Below are positions 45,228 through 53,159 of a DNA stretch of 53,159 nucleotides, one piece after another. This stretch comes from an uncultured Erysipelotrichaceae bacterium. Its GTDB lineage: Bacteria; Bacillota_I; Bacilli_A; Erysipelotrichales; Erysipelotrichaceae. Both the position numbers and the translations under genes were made by a program. How positions within the stretch are numbered: position 1 is the stretch's first letter; each line of letters begins with the position of its first letter. Where the stretch lies: the NCBI GenBank assembly GCA_927435855.1, contig CAKMJZ010000008.1, positions 1 through 53,159 on the forward strand. Reading direction: 5' to 3'. The notes beneath the pieces are model-generated. The model worked only from the letters and a program-made list of their open reading frames with translations, did not search any database and was not told where the DNA came from.

Positions 45228-45256
45228 GTGACTTTCAGGTTAAAGTGTGTTACAAT
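45228..45256 (+). promoter_or_regulatory. Promoter of the DbpA-like helicase gene
   Basis: GTGACT (45228-45233), 17-base spacer, TACAAT (45251-45256), about 63 bases upstream of the start. Confidence 0.7.
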
Positions 45257-45282
45257 TCCACGGTGTTTGAATAAAACTACCT

Positions 45283-45311
45283 AGCGACCCAAAAGGTCGC
45301 TTTGAAAGCGA
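45283..45311 (+). promoter_or_regulatory. Structured leader of the helicase gene: two overlapping hairpins
   Basis: Hairpin 1 is AGCGACC / GGTCGCT (45283-45301, 5-base loop). Hairpin 2 is TCGCT / AGCGA (45297-45311, loop TTGAA). They share TCGCT, so only one can form at a time. Hairpin 2 covers the weak GAG-type ribosome binding site region just before the ATG at 45319. Confidence 0.5.
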
Positions 45312-45318
45312 GATATCA

Positions 45319-46890
45319 ATGAAATTTACTGAATTTAACCTACCCCAAAACCTGTTAAGAGCAATTGAAAGTTGCAACTACACGGACGCAACTGCGATAC
45401 AAGAACAAACGATTCCGGCCTTGATGAATGGTCAGGACATTATCGGACAAAGTCAAACCGGCACCGGCAAAACGGCTGCCTTTGCATTACCGATTTTAGC
45501 ACAATGTGTCCCAACCGATCATAAACGCCCACAAGCACTGATCCTCTCACCGACCCGTGAGCTGGCTTTGCAAATCGTTGAACACTTCAGACAGTTTACG
45601 AAGTTCTCCGATGGAATCCGTACCGTAGCTATCTATGGCGGTCAGCCGATCGACGTTCAAATTCGCGAATTAAAAAAAGGCGGAGACATCATTGTCGGTA
45701 CACCGGGCCGTATTCAAGATCATATCCGTCGCAAGACATTGCGTTTTGAAAATTTAAGCTACCTTGTCCTGGATGAAGCTGATGAAATGCTTCAAATGGG
45801 TTTCAAGGAAGAAATCGAAGAAATCTTGAAATCGATTCCTGAAGCACGTACGACTGCACTATTCTCAGCTACGATGCCAAAAGCAATTTTGGACATCACC
45901 GAAAACTACATGAAGAGTCCCCAACATATTTCAATTTCACCGAAAATGAAAACGTTGGATGCCATCGAACAAATGGTATACGAAGTTCCTCAACCGTATA
46001 AAGTTGATTTACTTCTGCAGTTGATTGCATTGTATCAGCCTTCACAAGCCATGATTTTCTGTAACACGAAGAAAATGGTCGATGAGTTGGCAGAAACACT
46101 TCAGAAAAATCACTTGGACGCAGCTGCGATCCATGGTGATATGAAACAAGAAATGCGTACCGTTGTCATGAATAAGTTTAAGAAACAAACAATTCGCTTC
46201 TTGATTGCTACCGATGTGGCTGCTCGGGGTATCGATGTTGACTCCATGGAAATGGTTATTAACTATGACTTACCTCAAGATGACGAATATTATATTCACC
46301 GTATCGGACGTACAGGACGTGCAGGATCTAAAGGACAAGCGATTACTATCGTGTCCAACAATCAACGCCGCGCTTGGGATAATCTGGTTCGCTTCAACAA
46401 ACTGACCGCAAAAGTGATGGAATTGCCGACTCAGGAAGAATTGGATCACATCCAACTCAACCAAATCAAGAAAGTTCTTGAACAACAATCGGACAAAATG
46501 ATTCCGGATACGATCGAGCAAATCTTTAAAATGATTACCGAAAGCGGAATGGACAAAGATCATTTGCTGAAAGTGCTATTGATGCAACAAGTATCGAAAA
46601 ACAGTTTCTCTGAAATCAAGACCATCAAAAAACCTACCTCTCGTCAATATCGCAGTTACTCTCTAAACATGGGTGAGCGTCAAGGCGTCAGTGCTGCTAA
46701 GATTTTACGTAATACTGAAATGTATTGCGGAATAGATCCGGCATTAGTCGGTAAGATCAAAGTAAGTCGCAATTCGACGTTAGTCGAAGTCGCTTCCCAT
46801 ATTGATCCAAAAGTATTCCAACGTTTAAAGAAAATGGGCGGCAATCAAAAAGTCGTCATCGAAACTCTCGAATCCAGAGACAGAAGATAA
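45319..46890 (+). CDS. DEAD-box RNA helicase with DbpA-like C-terminal RNA-binding domain
   Basis: This 523-residue helicase has all core motifs: SQTGTGKTAAFALP (motif I, about 47-60), PTRELALQ, TPGRIQDH, VLDEADEMLQMG, SATMP, and HRIGRTGRAGSKG. After a linker (about 380-440) the C-terminus holds a DbpA-type RRM-like domain (GERQGVSAAKILRN..., GKIKVSRNSTLVEV), known in YxiN/DbpA to bind 23S rRNA or broader RNA. It may be DbpA/DeaD or a CshA-like protein; the RBD favours the former. It is monocistronic with a strong terminator. Confidence 0.92.
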   Translation: MKFTEFNLPQNLLRAIESCNYTDATAIQEQTIPALMNGQDIIGQSQTGTGKTAAFALPILAQCVPTDHKRPQALILSPTRELALQIVEHFRQFTKFSDGIRTVAIYGGQPIDVQIRELKKGGDIIVGTPGRIQDHIRRKTLRFENLSYLVLDEADEMLQMGFKEEIEEILKSIPEARTTALFSATMPKAILDITENYMKSPQHISISPKMKTLDAIEQMVYEVPQPYKVDLLLQLIALYQPSQAMIFCNTKKMVDELAETLQKNHLDAAAIHGDMKQEMRTVVMNKFKKQTIRFLIATDVAARGIDVDSMEMVINYDLPQDDEYYIHRIGRTGRAGSKGQAITIVSNNQRRAWDNLVRFNKLTAKVMELPTQEELDHIQLNQIKKVLEQQSDKMIPDTIEQIFKMITESGMDKDHLLKVLLMQQVSKNSFSEIKTIKKPTSRQYRSYSLNMGERQGVSAAKILRNTEMYCGIDPALVGKIKVSRNSTLVEVASHIDPKVFQRLKKMGGNQKVVIETLESRDRR

Positions 46891-46893
46891 AGC

Positions 46894-46924
46894 AAAGGCC
46901 GACAGCAATTGTCGGCCTTTTTTT
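46894..46924 (+). terminator. Terminator of the DbpA-like helicase gene
   Basis: An 11-bp perfect stem (AAAGGCCGACA / TGTCGGCCTTT) and seven Ts. Convergent with ftsK, whose stop overlaps the tail. Confidence 0.92.
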
Positions 46925-49079
46925 AGTCTTCTTTTTTAACGTAAACATCTCGAGGTCGGCTTCCTTGAGAAGGACCGATGACCCCCTGCTCTTCTAATGC
47001 ATCGATCATGCGTGCTGCCCGGTTATATCCCAAGGCAAATCTGCGTTGTAACGATGAAGTTGATGCCTTCTGTGTTGAGATTACGTATTCCTTTACCTCT
47101 TCAAAAAGCGGATCATCGCTAGCATTAACGAAACCTTCATTTCTATCCAATCCTTCCAGACGGATAAAGGCATCATCATAGCGAGGTTTACCTTGTGCAC
47201 TAGCTGCCTCAGCCACTCTTTTAACTTCATCATCCGAAACAAAGACACCTTGAATCCGAATGGAAGCCGGTTCACCAATCGGCACATATAACATATCACC
47301 ATACCCTAATAAGCGTTCAGCTCCGATATGATCAAGAATCGTGCGCGAGTCAACACCACTGGAAACCGCAAATGCGATCCGAGATGGAATATTAGACTTA
47401 ATAATACCGGTAATGACATCCACTGATGGACGTTGGGTAGCTACGATCAGATGAATGCCTGCAGCGCGAGCTAACTGTGTGATTCGCTGAATGCTTGCTT
47501 CAACATCTTTTCCGGCAACAATCATCAAATCCGCTAATTCATCGATTATGACAACCACCCAAGGCATGACAGCCAAATGTTCATTTGGCTTAGCTAGGAC
47601 CATCTCATTATAAGCAGTGATGTTTCGCACCCCGACCTTAGAAAAGACTTCATAACGGTTTTCCATCATCATGACGATGACTTTTAACGAGCGCGATGCT
47701 TCGGCAGCATCCGAGATGACCGGACCGATCAAATGCGGTATCTGAGTGAAGTTGGTAAACTCCACTTTCTTAGGATCGATAAGCAATAACTTAACTTCAT
47801 CGGGTGTTGTTCTCATCAGTAATGTTGTAATGATAGAATTGATACACACACTTTTACCACTACCCGTGGCACCGGCAACCAGTAAGTGAGGCATTTTATC
47901 CAACTCACCATAAACCGGACGACCCATCAAGTCCTTACCCAGAATAAAAAGTAATTTTTTATTGATTTTATCCGAAGGTATCGAATTTAATAGTTCAATC
48001 AGTCGAACAGGTGTCATTTCTACATTCGGAACTTCAACACCAACCGCATTTCTACCAGGAATTGGCGCTTCGATACGAATATCCTTAGCTTGCAACTCCA
48101 TTTTTATATTATCCTGGATGGCAGCGATTTTGCTTATTTTAACATTAGACTCCGGACGGACTTCAAACTTTGTGACCGCCGGTCCGATATGAGTACCCAC
48201 CAATGTCGCGTTGATACCAAACTGACCTAAAATCTCGATCAAGCGTTTCCCCTTGATCACACTTGCGGTCGTATTGGCACTTGAGCCCTTCTTAATGGTT
48301 ACTTCATCCAACAAAGACATTTTAGGTAAAGAATAGTTTGTTATGCCTACAACCGTTGCAGCTGAACTTGTTTTAACTTCCTCAATGACTTTATGTTCCG
48401 ATTTTTGAGCGATTTTTGGCGGTACCACCACTTCGTCACTATTAATAAATATCGTCTTTTTCGGCTTTTGGTCGGCAACCGCATCACTCATCGTACGCGA
48501 AGAAGGCATTGGCATTTCCTCAGGCTTACTTACTGGAATCTTGACACCGATTTTGTTTTTGATAGAAACAAGCACTGCCGGTTCAATTAACAGATACGCA
48601 CTGATAAGCGACAATGTGATCATAACGACCAATGTGCCGCTGCGTGATACCATCGACGATATCAAACTAAACAAAAATGCTCCAATCAAACCACCATTAG
48701 CAACGACTTCCATATTAAAAACTTCAGAAAGCATTTTTAAGAAATCCGTGAAAACGATGAAACCGGTAATGGTCACATCTTCAGGAATAGCCAAATATAG
48801 TAAAACAGTCAATAACCCAAGTGACATGCCAATAAGTGTTTTTAAACTGAACCAAGGCAGTTTTCTTTTGAATATCAGATAAACAGATACTAATACGACA
48901 AGTATGTACACTATAAAAGGATATTGTCCGAAAAATACGATGACGAGACCGTTTATAATACGTCCGACAATACCCAATTGATACCACGAGATAATGACCA
49001 GCATGATCAAAATCATCGCATAAATTACGATCAATACTTCATTTCTGATTTTCTCCGCTGACTTTTTTCTTCTCGCCAT
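46923..49079 (-). CDS. ftsK: DNA translocase FtsK/SpoIIIE
   Basis: This 718-residue protein pumps DNA at the septum. The N-terminus has four to five membrane helices (about 13-31, 37-66, 79-98, 126-146, 149-165). A linker of about 100 residues follows. The RecA-like motor has Walker A GATGSGKSVCINS (about 393-405) and Walker B VVVIIDELADLM (about 510-521). The C-terminal gamma winged helix (STSSLQRRFALGYNRAARMI) reads polar DNA motifs. It is SpoIIIE-like in size and place: near the M16 pair and RNase J as in B. subtilis. It starts 13 bases after the RNase J gene ends. Confidence 0.95.
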   Translation of the reverse strand: MARRKKSAEKIRNEVLIVIYAMILIMLVIISWYQLGIVGRIINGLVIVFFGQYPFIVYILVVLVSVYLIFKRKLPWFSLKTLIGMSLGLLTVLLYLAIPEDVTITGFIVFTDFLKMLSEVFNMEVVANGGLIGAFLFSLISSMVSRSGTLVVMITLSLISAYLLIEPAVLVSIKNKIGVKIPVSKPEEMPMPSSRTMSDAVADQKPKKTIFINSDEVVVPPKIAQKSEHKVIEEVKTSSAATVVGITNYSLPKMSLLDEVTIKKGSSANTTASVIKGKRLIEILGQFGINATLVGTHIGPAVTKFEVRPESNVKISKIAAIQDNIKMELQAKDIRIEAPIPGRNAVGVEVPNVEMTPVRLIELLNSIPSDKINKKLLFILGKDLMGRPVYGELDKMPHLLVAGATGSGKSVCINSIITTLLMRTTPDEVKLLLIDPKKVEFTNFTQIPHLIGPVISDAAEASRSLKVIVMMMENRYEVFSKVGVRNITAYNEMVLAKPNEHLAVMPWVVVIIDELADLMIVAGKDVEASIQRITQLARAAGIHLIVATQRPSVDVITGIIKSNIPSRIAFAVSSGVDSRTILDHIGAERLLGYGDMLYVPIGEPASIRIQGVFVSDDEVKRVAEAASAQGKPRYDDAFIRLEGLDRNEGFVNASDDPLFEEVKEYVISTQKASTSSLQRRFALGYNRAARMIDALEEQGVIGPSQGSRPRDVYVKKED

Positions 49080-49092
49080 ACATCCCCCTTAA

Positions 49093-50757
49093 TTATTCCT
49101 GAATATTCAACTCAACGATTGCCGGCAAAATCATCGGACGTTTACCGGTCTCTTTAAGTATATAGCGGGTAATTTTATCTTTTGCTTCCATTCTGGCAGC
49201 CATATTTTCATAACGCCCGTCCTTGACCATATCAACGATGGTACGCTCTAAAATATTGCCGACTTCTTTTACGATGTAATCGGCATCTTTCAAGTAAATA
49301 ACACCGCGCGATTGGACATCCGGTCCGCCAATAACTTCTTTCGTTTTAAAGTTTACTACAACACCGACAACCAAAGCTCCATCTGTTGCAAGCGTTTCAC
49401 GGTCTTTTAACACCATTCCCGAAGAATCCAAGTGAGTGTTTCCATCGATCATGACTTCCTCAAGTTTAAGCAAAGTCGAAGTCTGTTTTAAAATGCCATC
49501 ATCAAACTGAGCGACCTGACCATTATCCAAAACAACGATTTTACCTGCATTGTAACCCATGTTCAAAGCAATGTTAGCATTGTTTACCAAGTGACGATAC
49601 TGACCTTTAATGGGAATATAGTACTTCGGCTTAAATAGGTTGATAAGCATTTTTATATCTTCGATCGATCCATGCATTGACAATACTTTACGATGGTCAA
49701 GGGAAAGAACCTTACAGCCTTCCTTATATATTTCATTTTCCATCGTCGATGCTTCCCTTTCGGTACCCGGAACGACCGGTGATGCGATGATCACGGTATC
49801 CTCTGGATTAAGTTCGATCATACTGTCTTCATTCATAGCAATTTTGTGCATCGTACGGAATACATTAGGACCACTGGCCGAAACGATTACCAACACATTG
49901 TCCATTTTATTGTTATATTTTTCTTTAACGACTTCCAAACCGACGGGAATTTTATAGTAACCCATCTTCTCAACATGTTTAAGATACTGACGCTGAGAAT
50001 CGTTATAAAAAACGATTTTCCGATCATATTTGTTCGCAAGTTCAATGACTTCAATCAAACGGTAAAGATTCTGTTCATAAAGCATGACAATGATCCGACC
50101 GCCCTCTTTTTCAAAGGTCGACTCGATTTCATTGGTTATGCGATGACGAGGCGATGTAAACCCTTCGCGGTCCGCCGACACCGATTCAGTCATCAATGCC
50201 AAAACACCTTTTTTACCCATATCGGCAAACTCAGTGATATCACAAGTAAACGATTCCGTTTTAATGTCAAAATCAATGATGAACTCCGAAGTATAAACAA
50301 TGTAACCTTCCGGCGTTTCAATGGCAATACCGTAACCATCCGCAATCGAATGGGTCATTCCAAATGTTTTGACTTTAATTCCGTTTAGTATGGTTTGACC
50401 AAAACGTTTGATACGGTGTACTTTGATTCCGGTGATGTTTTGAGCTTTCAACTGATCTTCAATCATTAAAGCCGTTAACGGTGTCGTATATACCGGGATT
50501 TGCGTATTTTTCAATAAATACGGCAAAGCAGACATGACATCATCATGTCCATGCGTAATAAAAATACCCGCAATGCGGTCTTTATTTTCTATTAAGTATG
50601 TAAAATCGGGAATGATGGATTCAATCCCTAATTGGTCGATATCCGGATACTTTAATCCAGCTTCAATAACGATAATTTGTTGGTTGATCTCAATGACCAT
50701 GCAATTCTTTCCATCTTCATCTAATCCGCCCAACGCTAAAATTTTAACTTGATTCAT
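49093..50757 (-). CDS. rnjB: RNase J-family protein with degraded active site (RNase J2-like)
   Basis: This 554-residue protein has the full RNase J layout: MBL domain, beta-CASP domain (about 205-350) and C-terminal domain. Several metal ligands are lost. The HxHxDH motif is HGHDDV at 69-74 (last His is Val), the TGDF motif is TSEF at 156-159 (Asp is Glu158), and the last ligand in IPxHGEYRH is Lys384 (IPIKGQYRH). His69, His71, Asp73, His136 and His362 remain. B. subtilis and streptococcal RNase J2 also carry an incomplete motif (HGHADA) and act mainly as partner of J1. J1 is not in this window. Confidence 0.9.
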   Translation of the reverse strand: MNQVKILALGGLDEDGKNCMVIEINQQIIVIEAGLKYPDIDQLGIESIIPDFTYLIENKDRIAGIFITHGHDDVMSALPYLLKNTQIPVYTTPLTALMIEDQLKAQNITGIKVHRIKRFGQTILNGIKVKTFGMTHSIADGYGIAIETPEGYIVYTSEFIIDFDIKTESFTCDITEFADMGKKGVLALMTESVSADREGFTSPRHRITNEIESTFEKEGGRIIVMLYEQNLYRLIEVIELANKYDRKIVFYNDSQRQYLKHVEKMGYYKIPVGLEVVKEKYNNKMDNVLVIVSASGPNVFRTMHKIAMNEDSMIELNPEDTVIIASPVVPGTEREASTMENEIYKEGCKVLSLDHRKVLSMHGSIEDIKMLINLFKPKYYIPIKGQYRHLVNNANIALNMGYNAGKIVVLDNGQVAQFDDGILKQTSTLLKLEEVMIDGNTHLDSSGMVLKDRETLATDGALVVGVVVNFKTKEVIGGPDVQSRGVIYLKDADYIVKEVGNILERTIVDMVKDGRYENMAARMEAKDKITRYILKETGKRPMILPAIVELNIQE

Positions 50758-50788
50758 TATATTTCCTCCTAAACCAAACTTCGGTTTT

Positions 50789-50817
50789 ATTATAGCTTAT
50801 TTAAACAGCATTTACAA
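50789..50817 (-). promoter_or_regulatory. Sigma-A promoter of the RNase J gene
   Basis: TTGTAA (50812-50817), 17-base spacer, TATAAT (50789-50794); the leader carries a strong AGGAGG site. Confidence 0.8.
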
Positions 50818-50836
50818 TTCTACACCAAATCACTCC

Positions 50837-50862
50837 AAAAGAAAAGCGGAGCACAATCCGCT
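50837..50862 (-). terminator. Terminator of miaB
   Basis: An AGCGGA / TCCGCT stem with a 6-base loop and T-rich tail on the minus strand. Confidence 0.83.
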
Positions 50863-52300
50863 AAATTTTCTCGCCGATTAGAAACCATGTCTTACAATCT
50901 GTAATTTTAACATTAACCAAATCTCCGGATAATACACCATCCGCTTTGAAGTTTACAAGCTTCTGTGTTTCGGTATATCCACTAAAAATCTCTACATTCT
51001 TTTTGGATGGACCATCCACCAATACTTTAACGGTTCTGCCAATGTAAGCTTTGTTGTTTTTAAGAGCATATTGACCCACTTTGGCATTGAGTGCTGCCAA
51101 GCGCTTCTTTTTTACATCCTTACTGACATTATCCGCCATATTTGCGGCCGGTGTCCCTTCACGAGGTGAATAAATAAAGGTATACGCATTATCAAACTGA
51201 CAAAAGTCAACAATATCCAGTGTTTGTTGGAATTGCTCATCCGTTTCATTAGGAAAACCGACAATGATATCCGTAGAAAATGCACAGTCAGTAATTCGTT
51301 CTTTAAGTTTTACAAACAGTGACTTATACTCTTCAATCGTATATCTGCGACCCATAATTCTTAACATATCTGAATTTCCGGATTGAACCGGTAAGTGGAT
51401 AAAGGGCATAATATTATCATGATTGGCAATGACTTCAATCATTTCATCCGAGAAATCCCAGGGGTGACTGGTGGTGAAACGAATGCGCGGGATTTCGGTT
51501 AGTACAACCTTCTTCAATAGCATCGCAAAATTCACCGGATTCTTTAAATCTTTGCCATAAGCATTGACATTTTGACCCAACAAGGTGATTTCCTTGAATC
51601 CTCGCGATTTCAACTCTTCTATTTCGACAAGAATATCTTCCATCAGTCTTGAACGCTCTTTCCCTCGTGTATAAGGAACGATGCAGTAAGTACAAAACTT
51701 ATCGCAACCATACATGATATTGACCCAGGCTTTGTGCGATCCAAATCGCGAAACGGGTAAATTCTCGATGACTTCCCCTTCTTTAGAAAAAACTTCGATT
51801 GTCCGCTCTTTACTCATGGACACCTGATATAAAAGTTGAGGTAACCGATGGATGTTATGAGTGCCAAAAACCAAATCAACGTGCGGATACGTTTTCAGTA
51901 TTGTGTCAACGACTTCTTCTTCTTGAGGCATGCACCCGCATACACCCAAAATCAAGTCCGGATTTGTCAATTTCAAATGTTTTAAATTCCCAATTTCACC
52001 AAACACCTTATCCTCCGCATTTTTTCGCACAGCACATGTATTTAGTAAGATAAAATCTGCATCATCCGTTGATGTAGTCATTGTATATCCCATAGCTTGC
52101 AAGATACCGGCAATCGTTTCTCCATCTCGCTCGTTAGCTTGACAGCCATAAGTTCTAAGGTAATATTTCCTTTGCTTACCCATATCACGTACGACATCGG
52201 GCAAGTCAAAAACCAATCGTTCGATTGGTATATCATTCTTTGTTCTTTTTTGCGCTGATTTTAAATCAGGCAAAATCCATTCTTTCTTGTTTTCTTTCAT
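50861..52300 (-). CDS. miaB: tRNA-2-methylthio-N6-dimethylallyladenosine synthase
   Basis: This has about 479 residues from the ATG at 52298-52300 (GAAGGA six bases upstream); a reading from 52342 has no ribosome binding site and covers the ferredoxin terminator. It methylthiolates i6A37 in tRNA. The N-terminal cluster cysteines are in TYGCQANERD, LNTCAVRKN and GVCGCMPQ. The radical SAM motif is CDKFCTYC (about 200-207). A TRAM domain ends the protein (KVLVDGPSKKN...). An N-terminal extension of about 45 residues precedes the MTTase domain, as in Bacillota MiaB (YmcB). Confidence 0.96.
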   Translation of the reverse strand: MKENKKEWILPDLKSAQKRTKNDIPIERLVFDLPDVVRDMGKQRKYYLRTYGCQANERDGETIAGILQAMGYTMTTSTDDADFILLNTCAVRKNAEDKVFGEIGNLKHLKLTNPDLILGVCGCMPQEEEVVDTILKTYPHVDLVFGTHNIHRLPQLLYQVSMSKERTIEVFSKEGEVIENLPVSRFGSHKAWVNIMYGCDKFCTYCIVPYTRGKERSRLMEDILVEIEELKSRGFKEITLLGQNVNAYGKDLKNPVNFAMLLKKVVLTEIPRIRFTTSHPWDFSDEMIEVIANHDNIMPFIHLPVQSGNSDMLRIMGRRYTIEEYKSLFVKLKERITDCAFSTDIIVGFPNETDEQFQQTLDIVDFCQFDNAYTFIYSPREGTPAANMADNVSKDVKKKRLAALNAKVGQYALKNNKAYIGRTVKVLVDGPSKKNVEIFSGYTETQKLVNFKADGVLSGDLVNVKITDCKTWFLIGEKI

Positions 52301-52325
52301 GTACATTCCTTCACAATATATCGAG

Positions 52326-52349
52326 AAAAGAAAACCAAGCATTGCTTGG
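52326..52349 (-). terminator. Terminator of the ferredoxin gene
   Basis: CCAAGC / GCTTGG stem with a 3-base loop and TTTTCTTTT tail on the minus strand. Confidence 0.82.
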
Positions 52350-52354
52350 CTCTT

Positions 52355-52531
52355 TTATACTTGGAAAATCGCTTGAGTTGGGCAAACTGAAATGCAAGCA
52401 CCACAGTCAATACAAATTGATTCGTCGCAGAAAGCTTTCCCATCATCTTCCATTGACAAAGCACTGACCGGGCAAACACCTATACATGCACCGCAACCGA
52501 TACACAAATCCTTATCTACTCTTACTGGCAT
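52355..52531 (-). CDS. 2[4Fe-4S] ferredoxin
   Basis: This 58-residue protein starts MPVRVDKDLCIG and has two complete cluster motifs: CIGCGACIGVCP and CIDCGACISVCP, each CxxCxxCxxxC. It is a clostridial-type electron carrier. A strong TAAGGAGG site precedes the ATG at 52529-52531. It has its own promoter and terminator. Its neighbour miaB and the MEP enzymes ispG/ispH all need low-potential electrons, but nothing here shows which it serves. Part of this gene (52363-52461) is repeated in inverted form at the right end of the window. Confidence 0.94.
   Translation of the reverse strand: MPVRVDKDLCIGCGACIGVCPVSALSMEDDGKAFCDESICIDCGACISVCPTQAIFQV
52363..52461. repeat. Left arm of an exact 99-bp inverted repeat (inside ferredoxin gene)
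   Basis: Bases 52363-52461 are the exact reverse complement of 53061-53159. The sequence is coding here, so this is the original copy. Confidence 0.95.
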
Positions 52532-52557
52532 AAACGATTACCTCCTTACACTTTGAC

Positions 52558-52586
52558 ATTATAGCAGAAAGAAACGTTCACAACAA
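52558..52586 (-). promoter_or_regulatory. Sigma-A promoter of the ferredoxin gene
   Basis: TTGTTG (52581-52586), 17-base spacer, TATAAT (52558-52563). Confidence 0.75.
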
Positions 52587-52595
52587 GAGTGAAAG

Positions 52596-53060
52596 TTATG
52601 GTCTAAGTTGGATACGTTCGACTATTTTCGCCCGGTTTAAATCGTCGAATTCAACATAAATAGCACAGAAAACAGATTCTGATTCTGCAATCGTATATTT
52701 CGTCGCGGTTTTTTGAATGATCCTTGTTAAAACCTCTGCGATATCTCTTCCGATGATGCTTTCATAAGGACCCGTCATTCCGACATCACTAATAAAAGCA
52801 CATCCATCAATAATGCGCTCATCAGCCGTTTGAACGTGGGTATGAGTACCGAATACACCGCCTAAAACATTTTTGTAATGATAAGCAAATGCGATTTTTT
52901 CACTGGTCGCCTCACCATGCAAGTCGACGATATGAATGTCCGCTTCTATACTTTCAAGGATTGTTTCCATACTTTCAAATGGACTCTGAGAAACATTTTC
53001 CATAAACACTTGTGTCATCAGATTGGTAACGGCCACTGTCTTGTCCTTGACACGAAAGAC
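52596..53060 (-). pseudogene. ymdB: YmdB-family metallophosphodiesterase, N-terminal part missing
   Basis: The 154 codons from 53060 to the stop at 52596 encode the C-terminal part of a YmdB/TIGR00282 phosphoesterase: VFRVKDKTVAVTNLMTQVFM, IVDLHGEATSEKIAFAYH, GGVFGTHTHVQTADE and FISDVGMTGPYESIIG. The two His of GTHTH and the DxHxE motif are metal ligands. The family is about 260 residues, so about 105 N-terminal residues with the GDVxG start are absent. The break is at 53060/53061, where the sequence becomes an inverted copy of the ferredoxin gene. I expect the real gene is intact and the break is an assembly artefact; YmdB-miaB linkage is known in B. subtilis. Confidence 0.85.
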
Positions 53061-53159
53061 CTTTGTCAATGGAAGATGATGGGAAAGCTTTCTGCGACGA
53101 ATCAATTTGTATTGACTGTGGTGCTTGCATTTCAGTTTGCCCAACTCAAGCGATTTTCC
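53061..53159. repeat. Right arm of the exact 99-bp inverted repeat (probable contig-end fold-back)
   Basis: It runs to the last base of the window and is identical (99/99) to the reverse complement of 52363-52461. It interrupts ymdB in mid-gene. Any reading across it (for example the 28 residues before ymdB codon V at 53058-53060) is antisense to ferredoxin and not real protein. Confidence 0.93.

Noticed and set aside
53061-53144. The 28 residues that extend the ymdB frame upstream to an ATG at 53144
   Set aside because: This stretch is antisense ferredoxin sequence from the inverted repeat and has no similarity to the YmdB N-terminus.

Overview
This 53 kb window is chromosomal DNA from a low-GC, Gram-positive-type bacterium with a cell wall. 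The gene content and order match the Bacillota core: scpA-scpB-rluB-rsmE-mtaB, phoH...ybeY-dgkA-cdd-era-recO-glyQS-dnaG-rpoD-trmK, cshB-nfo, two M16 peptidases near ftsK/spoIIIE, RNase J, and miaB-ymdB as in Bacillus subtilis. Peptidoglycan genes (a class B PBP, murE) are present and TGA is used as a stop, so this is not a code-4 mollicute. No spore-specific gene is seen. My guess is an Erysipelotrichia-like or related Bacillota lineage; the sequence alone does not fix the genus.

Layout. 1-3634: an accessory surface locus with a repeat adhesin that runs off the left edge, a small membrane protein, and a SARP/BTAD-type regulator. A tandem 11-bp repeat sits 8 nt upstream of the promoter of the surface genes. 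3721-6638: MBL hydrolase, rpmG and a class B PBP. 6721-11036: two MEP isoprenoid genes (ispG, ispH) on the plus strand around a cshB-nfo pair on the minus strand. 11047-19070: the trmK, rpoD, dnaG, glyQS, recO, era, cdd, dgkA, ybeY string. 19201-24493: a phosphate block (Na/Pi cotransporter, phoU, phoR, phoP, phoH) with a strong candidate Pho box before phoU. 24549-31734: rpsU and a tightly packed eight-gene operon (scpA to deoC). 31814-35547: pdp, plsC, folA, thyA, ssb. 35672-38186: an M16 peptidase pair. 38264-40281: NAD salvage (pncA, pncB). 40334-45108: a BmpA-type nucleoside ABC transporter with a cre-like site. 45319-53060: a DbpA-like DEAD helicase, ftsK/spoIIIE, an RNase J with a degraded active site, miaB, a small ferredoxin and a truncated ymdB.

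How they fit together. Cytidine deaminase, pyrimidine-nucleoside phosphorylase, deoxyribose-phosphate aldolase and the nucleoside importer together give a route for taking up and catabolising nucleosides, while thyA/folA cover de novo dTMP. The phosphate block combines uptake, sensing and a likely auto-regulated phoU. The right end (53061-53159) is an exact inverted copy of part of the ferredoxin gene that cuts ymdB in half; this looks like an assembly fold-back at a contig end rather than biology.

Genes are densely packed: the longest stretch without a gene is about 210 bases (45109-45318), and it holds two divergent promoters and a structured leader. I saw no tRNA, rRNA, CRISPR array, insertion sequence or prophage.
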